Shown here one piece after another: positions 52,563-62,460 of a DNA stretch of 64,000 bases. Position numbers and translations under genes: made by a program. Each line of letters starts with the position of its first letter. The first letter of the stretch is position 1. The DNA comes from Miscanthus floridulus. Taxonomy: Eukaryota; Streptophyta; Magnoliopsida; Poales; Poaceae. The stretch is taken from contig NC_089593.1 of NCBI RefSeq assembly GCF_019320115.1, positions 39,564,675 through 39,628,674 of the forward strand, read 5' to 3'. The notes under the pieces were generated by a model that was given only the letters and a program-made list of their open reading frames with translations, did no database searches and was not told where the DNA came from.

Positions 52563-54575
52563 TGCGTCCAAAATGATTTTTGATCCTATGGTACGTTTGA
52601 CACAAACCGTGAACCTATCTTGCACTAATCCTAACACTATATCCAAACGGATCGAAACAAGATTCCACTTGAGCCTCATCACCTAGGAGTTCTATCGGGT
52701 GCGGTCAAAATGATTTCCAAGCCTTGTTTGGAACAAACCGTGCACTTATCTTGCACTAATACTAATACTATCTCCAAATGGACTGAAACAAGATTCCACT
52801 TGAGCCTCATCACCTAGGAGTACCATAGGGTGCGTCCAAAATGATTTCTAAGCCTATGGTATGTTTGGCACAAACCGTGCACCTGTCTTGCACTAATATT
52901 AACACTATATCCAAACGGACCGAAATGAGATTTCACTTGAGCCTCGTCACCTAGGAGTTCTATCGGGTGCGGTCAAAATTATTTTTGAGCCTTGTTTAGA
53001 AGAAACCGTGCACCTATCTTGCACTGATACTAACACTATCTCCAAACTGACCGAAACAAGATTCCAGTTGAGCCTCGTCACCTAGGAGTACCATCGGGTG
53101 CATCCAAAATGATTTCTGATCCTATGGTACGTTTGGCACAAATTGTGCACCTATCTTGCACTGATACTAACACTATCTCCAAACGGACCGAAACAAGATT
53201 CCACTGGAGCCTCGTCACCTAGGAGTACCATCGGGTGTGTCCAAAACAATTTCTGATCCTATGGTACGTTTGGCACAAACCGTGCACCTATCTTGCACTG
53301 ATACTAACACTATCTCCAAACGGACCGAAACACGATTCCACTTGAGCCTCGTCACCTAGGAGTTCCATTGGGTGCATCCAAAATGATTTCTGAGCCTATG
53401 GTACGTTAGGCACAAACCGTGCACCTATCTTGCACTAATACGAATACTATATCCAAACCGACCGAAACAAGATTCCACTTGAGCCTTGTCACCTAGGAGT
53501 TCTATCGGGTGAGGTCAAAATGATTTCCGAGCCTTGTTTGGAATAAACCGTGCACCTATCTTGCACTAATACTAACACTAACTCCAAACGGACCGAAACA
53601 AGATTCCACTTGAGCCTCATCACCTAGGAGTTCTATCGGGTGCTTCCAAAATGATTTTCAAGCCTTGGTTGGCACAAACCGTGCACCTATCTTGCATTGA
53701 TACAAACACTATCTCCAAACGCACCGAAACAAAATTTCACTTGAGCCTCGTCACCTAGGAGTTCCATTGGGTGCGTCTAAAATGATTTATGAGCCTATGG
53801 TACCTTAGGCACAAACCGTGCACCTGTCTTGCACAGATACTAACACTATCTCCAAATGGACCGGAACAAGATTCCACTTGAGCCTCGTCACCTAGGAGTA
53901 CCATTGGGTGCGTCCAAAATGATTTCTGAGCCTATGGTACATTTGGCACAGACTGTGCACCTTTCTTGCACTAATACTAACACTATATCCAAACGGACCA
54001 AAACGAGATTCCACTTGAGCCTCGTCACCTAGGAGTTCTATCGGGTGCGGTCAAAATGATTTCCGAGCCTTGTTTGGAACAAATTGTGCACCTGTCTTGC
54101 ACTAATACTAACACTATCTCCAAACGGACCGAAACAAGATTCCACTTGAGCCTCATCACCTAGGAGTACCATCGGGTGCGTCCAAAATGATTTCTGATCC
54201 TATGGTACGTTTGGCACAAACCGTGCACCTATCTTGCACTGATACAAACACTATCTCCAAATGGACTAAAACAAGATTCCACTTGAGCCTCGTCACCTAG
54301 GAGTTCTATTGGGTGCGGTCAAAATGATTTCCGAGCCTTGTTTGCAACAAACCGTGCACCTATCTAGCACTAATACTAACACTATCTCTAAACGGACCGA
54401 AACAAGATTCCACTTGAGCCTCGTCATCTAGGAGTTCCATCGGGTGCTTCCAAAATAATTTCCGAGACTTGTTTGGCACAAACCGTGCACCTATATTGTA
54501 CTAATACTAACACTATCTCCAAACGGACTGAAACAAGATTCCACTTGAGCCTCGTCACCTAGGAGTACCATCGGG
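52563..54575 (+). repeat. 15-mer higher-order repeat, copy 4 (2013 bp)
   Basis: It has the full ctaggagttctatcggg near 53625 and so the full predicted length. It also has cttgagcc where copies 1 to 3 have cttgcgcc or cttgaacc. It is closer to the 15-mers inside the downstream super-repeat than to copies 1 to 3. Confidence 0.92.
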
Positions 54576-57500
54576 TGCGTCCAAAATGATTTTTGATCCT
54601 ATGGTACGTTTGACACAAACCGTGAACCTATCTTGCACTAATCCTAACACTATATCCAAATGGATCGAAACGAGATTCCACTTGAGCCTCATCACCTAGG
54701 AGTTCTATCGGGTGCGGTCAAAATGATTTCCAAGCCTTGTTTGGAACAAACCGTGCACTTATCTTGCACTAATACTAATACTATCAACAAACGGACTGAA
54801 ACAAGATTCCACTTGAGCCTCATCACCTAGGAGTTCCATCAGGTGCTTCTAAAATGATTTCCGAGCCTTGTTTGGCACAAACCGTGCACCTATCTTTCAT
54901 TGATACTAACACTATCTCCAAACAGGCTAAAACAAGATTCCACTTGAGCCTCGTCACCTAGGAGTTCCATCGGCTGCATCCAAAATGATTTCTGAGCCTA
55001 TGGTACATTAGGCACAAACCATGCACCTATCTTGCACTAAAACTAACACTATATCCAAACGGACCGAAACGAGATTTCACTTGAGCCTTGTCACCTAGGA
55101 GTTCTATCGGGTGCGGTCAAAATGATTTCTAAGCCTTGTTTGGAACAAACCGTGCAAATATCTTGCACTAATACTAACACTAACTCCAAACAGCCGAAAC
55201 AAGATTCCACTTAAGCCTCGTCATCTACGAGATCCATCGGTTGCTTCTGAAATGATTTCCAAGCCTTGTTTGGCACAAACCGTGCACCTATCTTGCACTC
55301 ATACTAACACTATCTCCAAACGGACCGAAACAAGATTCCACTTGAGCCTCGTCACCTAGGAGTACCATAGGGTGCGTCCAAAATGATTTCTGAGCCTATA
55401 GTATGTTTGGCACAAACCGTGCACCTGTCTTGCACTAATACTAACACTATATCCAAACAGACCGAAATGAGATTTCACTTGAGCCTCGTCACCTAGGAGT
55501 TCTATCGGGTGCGGTCAAAATGATTTCTGAGCCTTGTTTAGAAGAAACCGTGCACCTGTCTTGCACTAATACTAACACTATCTCCAAACGGACCAAAACA
55601 AGATTCCACTTGAGCCTTGTGACCTAGGAGTACCATTGGGTGCGTCCAAAATGATTTCTGAGCCTATGGTACGTTTGGCACAGACCGTGCACCTATCTTG
55701 CACTAATACTAACAATATATCCAAACGGACCGAAATGAGATTTCACTTGAGCCTCGTCACCTAGGAGTTCTATCGAGTGTGGTCAAAATGATTTCCGAGC
55801 CTTGTTTGGAACAAACCGTACACATGTCTTGCACTAGTACTAACACTATCTCCAAACGGACCGAAACAAGATTCCACTTGAGCCTCGTCACCTAGGAGTA
55901 CCATCGGGTGCGTCCAAAACGACTTCTGATCCTATGATACGTTTGGCACAAACCATGCACCTATCTTGCACTGATACTAACACTATCTGCAAACGGACCA
56001 AAACAAGATTCCACTTGAGCCTCGTCACCTAGGAGTACAATCGGGTTCATCCAAAATGATTTCTGATCCTATGGTACGTTTGGCATAAACCGTGCACCTA
56101 TCTTGCACTGGTACTAACACTATCTCCAAATGGGCCGAAACAAGATTCCACTTGAGCCTTGTCACCTTGGAGTTCTATCGGGTGCGGTCAAAATGATTTT
56201 CTGAGCCTTGTTTGGAACAAACCATGCACCTGTCTTGCACTAATACTAACACTATCTCCAAACGGATCGAAACAAGATTCCACTTGAGCCCCGTCATCTA
56301 GGAGTTCCATCGGGTGCTTCCGAAATGATTTCCGAGACTTGTTTGGCACAAACCGTGCACCTATATTGTACTAATACTAACACTATATCCAAACGGACCA
56401 AAACGAGATTCCACTTGAGCCTCGTCACCTAGGAGTTCTATCGGGTGCGGTCAAAATGATTTCCGAGCCTTGTTTGGAACAAACTGTGCACCTGTCTTGC
56501 ACTAATACTAACACTATCTCCAAACGGACCGAAACAAGATTCCACTTGAGCCTCATCACCTAGGAGTACCATCGGGTGCGTCCAAAATGATTTCTGATCC
56601 TATGGTACGTTTGGCACAAACCGTGCACCTATCTTGCACTGATACAAACACTATCTCCAAATGGACCGAAACAAGATTCCACTTGAGCCTCGTCACCTAG
56701 GAGTTCTATTGGGTGCGGTCAAAATGATTTCCGAGCCTTGTTTGCAACAAACCGTGCACCTATCTAGCACTAATACTAACACTATCTCTAAACGAACCGA
56801 AACAAGATTCCACTTGAGCCTCGTCATCTAGGAGTTCCATCGGGTGCTTCGAAAATGATTTCTGAGACTTGTTTGGCACAAACCGTGCACCTATATTGTA
56901 CTAATACTAACACTATCTCCAAACGGACTGAAACAAGATTCCACTTGAGCCTCGTCACCTAGGAGTACCATCGGGTGTGTCCAAAATGATTTTTGATCCT
57001 ATGGTACGTTTGACACAAACCGTGAACCTATCTTGCACTAATCCTAACACTATATCCAAACGGATCGAAACGAGATTCCACTTGAGCCTCATCACCTAGG
57101 ACTTCTATCGGGTGCGGTCAAAATGATTTCCAAGCCTTGTTTGGAACAAACCGTGCACTTATCTTGCACTAATACTAATACTATCTCCAAATGGACTAAA
57201 ACAAGATTCCACTTGAGCCTCATCACCTAGGAGTACCATAGGGTGCGTCCAAAATGATTTCTAAGCCTATGGTATGTTTGGCACAAACCGTGCACCTGTC
57301 TTGCACTAATATTAACACTATATCCAAACGGACCGAAATGAGATTTCACTTGAGCCTCGTCACCTAGGAGTTCTATCGGGTGCGGTCAAAATTATTTTTG
57401 AGCCTTGTTTAGAAGAAACCGTGCACCTATCTTGCACTGATACTAACACTATCTCCAAACTGACTGAAACAAGATTCCAGTTGAGCCTCATCACCTAGGA

Positions 57501-58988
57501 GTACCATCGGGTGCATCCAAAATGATTTCTGATCCTATGGTACGTTTGGCACAAATTGTGCACCTATCTTGCACTGATACTAACACTATCTCCAAACGGA
57601 CCGAAACAAGATTCCGCTGGAGCCTCCTCACCTAGGAGTACCATCGGGTGTGTCCAAAACAATTTCTGATCCTATGGTACATTTGGCACAAACCGTGCAC
57701 CTATCTTGCACTGATACTAACACTATCTCCAAACGGACCGAAACAAGATTCCACTTGAGCCTCGTCACCTAGGAGTTCCATTGGGTGCATCCAAAACGAT
57801 TTCTGAGCCTATGGTACGTTAGGCACAAACCGTGCACCTATCTTGCACTAATACGAATGCTATATCCAAACCGACCGAAACAAGATTCCACTTGAGCCTT
57901 GTCACCTAGGAGTTCTATCGGGTGAGGTCAAAATGATTTCCGAGCCTTGTTTGGAATAAACCGTGCACCTATCTTGCACTAATACTAACACTAACTCCAA
58001 ACGGACCGAAACAAGATTCCACTTGAGCCTCATCACCTAGGAGTTCTATCGGGTGCTTCCAAAATGATTTTCAAGCCTTGGTTGGCACAAACCGTGCACC
58101 TATCTTGCATTGATACAAACACTATCTCCAAACGCACCGAAACAAAATTTCACTTGAGCCTCGTCACCTAGGAGTTCCATTGGGTGCGTCTAAAATGATT
58201 TCTGAGCCTATGGTACCTTAGGCACAAACCGTGCACCTGTCTTGCACTGATACTAACACTATCTCCAAATGGACCGGAACAAGATTCCACTTGAGCCTCA
58301 TCACCTAGGAGTACCATTGGGTGCGTCCAAAACGATTTCTGAGCCTATGGTACATTTGGCACAGACTGTGCACCTTTCTTGCACTAATACTAACACTATA
58401 TCCAAACGGACCAAAACAAGATTCCACTTGAGCCTCGTCACCTAGGAGTTCTATCGGGTGCGGTCAAAATGATTTCCGAGCCTTGTTTGGAACAAACTGT
58501 GCACCTGTCTTGCACTAATACTAACACTATCTCCAAACGGACCGAAACAAGATACCACTTGAGCCTCATCACCTAGGAGTACCATCGGGTGCGTCCAAAA
58601 TGATTTCTGATCCTATGGTACGTTTGGCACAAACCATGCACCTATCTTGCACTGATACAAACACTATCTCCAAATGGACCGAAACAAGATTCCACTTGAG
58701 CCTCGTCACCTAGGAGTTCTATTGGGTGCGGTCAAAATGATTTCCGAGCCTTGTTTGCAACAAACCGTGCACCTATCTAGCACTAATACTAACACTATCT
58801 CTAAACGGACCGAAACAAGATTCCACTTGAGCCTCGTCATCTAGGAGTTCCATCGGGTGCTTCCAAAATAATTTCCGAGACTTGTTTGGCACAAACCGTG
58901 CACCTATATTGTACTAATACTAACACTATCTCCAAACGGACTGAAACAAGATTCCACTTGAGCCTCGTCACCTAGGAGTACCATCGGG
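54576..58988 (+). repeat. 4413-bp super-repeat, copy 1 (18-mer plus 15-mer)
   Basis: Marker monomers at 54576, 56976 and 58989 divide this into 2400 and 2013 bp. The first part reads C A B C A B C A C A C C A B A C A B, with seven long and eleven short monomers (2400 expected); a lost base in aaacagccgaaac and a gained base in gattttctgagcc cancel. The second part is the 15-mer. The private tag ctatcaacaaacgg at 54783 recurs at 59196, a shift of 4413. Confidence 0.92.
56298..56428 (+). repeat. Chimeric B/C monomer in the 18-mer, copy 1
   Basis: It begins as the gagac B form with tattgtactaatac but ends actatatccaaacggacc and aaaacgag, the C-type ending found before the A monomers with aaactgtgcacc. 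It marks where a segment related to 21.8-23.6 kb is joined back to the 15-mer lineage. Confidence 0.78.
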
Positions 58989-60710
58989 TGCGTCCAAAAT
59001 GATTTTTGATCCTATGGTACGTTTGACACAAACCGTGAACCTATCTTGCACTAATCCTAACACTATATCCAAATGGATCGAAACGAGATTCCACTTGAGC
59101 CTCATCACCTAGGAGTTCTATCGGGTGCGGTCAAAATGATTTCCAAGCCTTGTTTGGAACAAACCGTGCACTTATCTTGCACTAATACTAATACTATCAA
59201 CAAACGGACTGAAACAAGATTCCACTTGAGCCTCATCACCTAGGAGTTCCATCAGGTGCTTCTAAAATGATTTCCGAGCCTTGTTTGGCACAAACCGTGC
59301 ACCTATCTTTCATTGATACTAACACTATCTCCAAACAGGCTAAAACAAGATTCCACTTGAGCCTCGTCACATAGGAGTTCCATCGGCTGCATCCAAAATG
59401 ATTTCTGAGCCTATGGTACATTAGGCACAAACCATGCACCTATCTTGCACTAAAACTAACACTATATCCAAACGGACCAAAACGAGATTTCACTTGAGCC
59501 TTGTCACCTAGGAGTTCTATCGGGTGCGGTCAAAATGATTTCTAAGCCTTGTTTGGAACAAACCGTGCAAATATCTTGCACTAATACTAACACTAACTCC
59601 AAACAGCCGAAACAAGATTCCACTTAAGCCTCGTCATCTACGAGATCCATCGGTTGCTTCTGAAATGATTTCCAAGCCTTGTTTGGCACAAACCGTGCAC
59701 CTATCTTGCACTCATACTAACACTATCTCCAAACGGACCGAAACAAGATTCCACTTGAGCCTCGTCACCTAGGAGTACCATAGGGTGCGTCCAAAATGAT
59801 TTCTGAGCCTATAGTATGTTTGGCACAAACCGTGCACCTGTCTTGCACTAATACTAACACTATATCCAAACAGACCGAAATGAGATTTCACTTGAGCCTC
59901 GTCACCTAGGAGTTCTATCGGGTGCGGTCAAAATGATTTCTGAGCCTTGTTTAGAAGAAACCGTGCACCTGTCTTGCACTAATACTAACACTATCTCCAA
60001 ACGGACCAAAACAAGATTCCACTTGAGCCTTGTCACCTAGGAGTACCATTGGGTGCGTCCAAAATGATTTCTGAGCCTATGGTACGTTTGGCACAGACCG
60101 TGCACCTATCTTGCACTAATACTAACAATATATCCAAACGGACCGAAATGAGATTTCACTTGAGCCTCGTCACCTAGGAGTTCTATCGAGTGTGGTCAAA
60201 ATGATTTCCGAGCCTTGTTTGGAACAAACCGTACACATGTCTTGCACTAGTACTAACACTATCTCCAAACGGACCGAAACAAGATTCCACTTGAGCCTCG
60301 TCACCTAGGAGTACCATCGGGTGCGTCCAAAACGACTTCTGATCCTATGGTACGTTTGGCACAAACCATGCACCTATCTTGCACTGATACTAACACTATC
60401 TCCAAACGGACCAAAACAAGATTCCACTTGAGCCTCGTCACCTAGGAGTACAATCGGGTGCGTCCAAAATGATTTCTGATCCTATGGTACGTTTGGCATA
60501 AACCGTGCACCTATCTTGCACTGGTACTAACACTATCTCCAAATGGGCCGAAACAAGATTCCACTTGAGCCTCGTCACCTTGGAGTTCTATCGGGTGCGG
60601 TCAAAATGATTTTCTGAGCCTTGTTTGGAACAAACCATGCACCTGTCTTGCACTAATACTAACACTATCTCCAAACGGACCGAAACAAGATTCCACTTGA
60701 GCCCCGTCAT

Positions 60711-60841
60711 CTAGGAGTTCCATCGGGTGCTTCCGAAATGATTTCCGAGACTTGTTTGGCACAAACCGTGCACCTATATTGTACTAATACTAACACTATA
60801 TCCAAACGGACCAAAACGAGATTCCACTTGAGCCTCGTCAC
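60711..60841 (+). repeat. Chimeric B/C monomer in the 18-mer, copy 2
   Basis: It is the same chimera at a shift of 4413, so the fusion is older than the super-repeat duplication. Confidence 0.78.
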
Positions 60842-62044
60842 CTAGGAGTTCTATCGGGTGCGGTCAAAATGATTTCCGAGCCTTGTTTGGAACAAACTGT
60901 GCACCTGTCTTGCACTAATACTAACACTATCTCCAAACGGACCGAAACAAGATTCCACTTGAGCCTCATCACCTAGGAGTACCATCGGGTGCGTCCAAAA
61001 TGATTTCTGATCCTATGGTACGTTTGGCACAAACCGTGCACCTATCTTGCACTGATACAAACACTATCTCCAAATGGACCGAAACAAGATTCCACTTGAG
61101 CCTCGTCACCTAGGAGTTCTATTGGGTGCGGTCAAAATGATTTCCGAGCCTTGTTTGCAACAAACCGTGCACCTATCTAGCACTAATACTAACACTATCT
61201 CTAAACGAACCGAAACAAGATTCCACTTGAGCCTCGTCATCTAGGAGTTCCATCGGGTGCTTCGAAAATGATTTCCGAGACTTGTTTGGCACAAACCGTG
61301 CACCTATATTGTACTAATACTAACACTATCTCCAAACGGACTGAAACAAGATTCCACTTGAGCCTCGTCACCTAGGAGTACCATCGGGTGCGTCCAAAAT
61401 GATTTTTGATCCTATGGTACGTTTGACACAAACCGTGAACCTATCTTGCACTAATCCTAACACTATATCCAAACGGATCGAAACGAGATTCCACTTGAGC
61501 CTCATCACCTAGGACTTCTATCGGGTGCGGTCAAAATGATTTCCAAGCCTTGTTTGGAACAAACCGTGCACTTATCTTGCACTAATACTAATACTATCTC
61601 CAAATGGACTAAAACAAGATTCCACTTGAGCCTCATCACCTAGGAGTACCATAGGGTGCGTCCAAAATGATTTCTAAGCCTATGGTATGTTTGGCACAAA
61701 CCGTGCACCTGTCTTGCACTAATATTAACACTATATCCAAACGGACCGAAATGAGATTTCACTTGAGCCTCGTCACCTAGGAGTTCTATCGGGTGCGGTC
61801 AAAATTATTTTTGAGCCTTGTTTAGAAGAAACCGTGCACCTATCTTGCACTGATACTAACACTATCTCCAAACTGACTGAAACAAGATTCCAGTTGAGCC
61901 TCATCACCTAGGAGTACCATCAGGTGCATCCAAAATGATTTCTGATCCTATGGTACGTTTGGCACAAATTGTGCACCTATCTTGCACTGATACTAACACT
62001 ATCTCCAAACGGACCGAAACAAGATTCCACTGGAGCCTCCTCAC

Positions 62045-62181
62045 CTAGGAGTACCATCGGGTGTGTCCAAAACAATTTCTGATCCTATGGTACGTTTGGC
62101 ACAAACCGTGCACCTATCTTGCACTGATACTAACACTATCTCCAAATGGACTAAAACAAGATTCCACTTGAGCCTCGTCAC
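62045..62181 (+). repeat. Fusion C monomer at a 941-bp (seven-monomer) deletion
   Basis: It starts like the C at 57632 (gggtgtgtccaaaacaattt) and ends like the C at 58573 or its 54.2-kb relative (ccaaatggactaaaacaag, then ttctattggg). 58573 minus 57632 is 941, which equals four long plus three short monomers, and the second super-repeat copy is shorter by exactly that. The fusion is in register, so the monomer keeps 137 bp. Confidence 0.9.
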
Positions 62182-62460
62182 CTAGGAGTTCTATTGGGTG
62201 CGGTCAAAATGATTTCCGAGCCTTGTTTGCAACAAACCGTGCACCTATCTAGCACTAATACTAACACTATCTCTAAACGGACCGAAACAAGATTCCACTT
62301 GAGCCTCGTCATCTAGGAGTTCCATCGGGTGCTTCCAAAATAATTTCCGAGACTTGTTTGGCACAAACCGTGCACCTATATTGTACTAATACTAACACTA
62401 TCTCCAAACGGACTGAAACAAGATTCCACTTGAGCCTCGTCACCTAGGAGTACCATCGGG

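Larger units (their letters stand above)
58989..62460 (+). repeat. 4413-bp super-repeat, copy 2, shortened by seven monomers
   Basis: The 18-mer part (58989-61388) is complete and nearly identical to copy 1. The 15-mer part (61389-62460) is only 1072 bp, eight monomers, because seven were lost through a fusion at 62045-62181. Confidence 0.92.
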
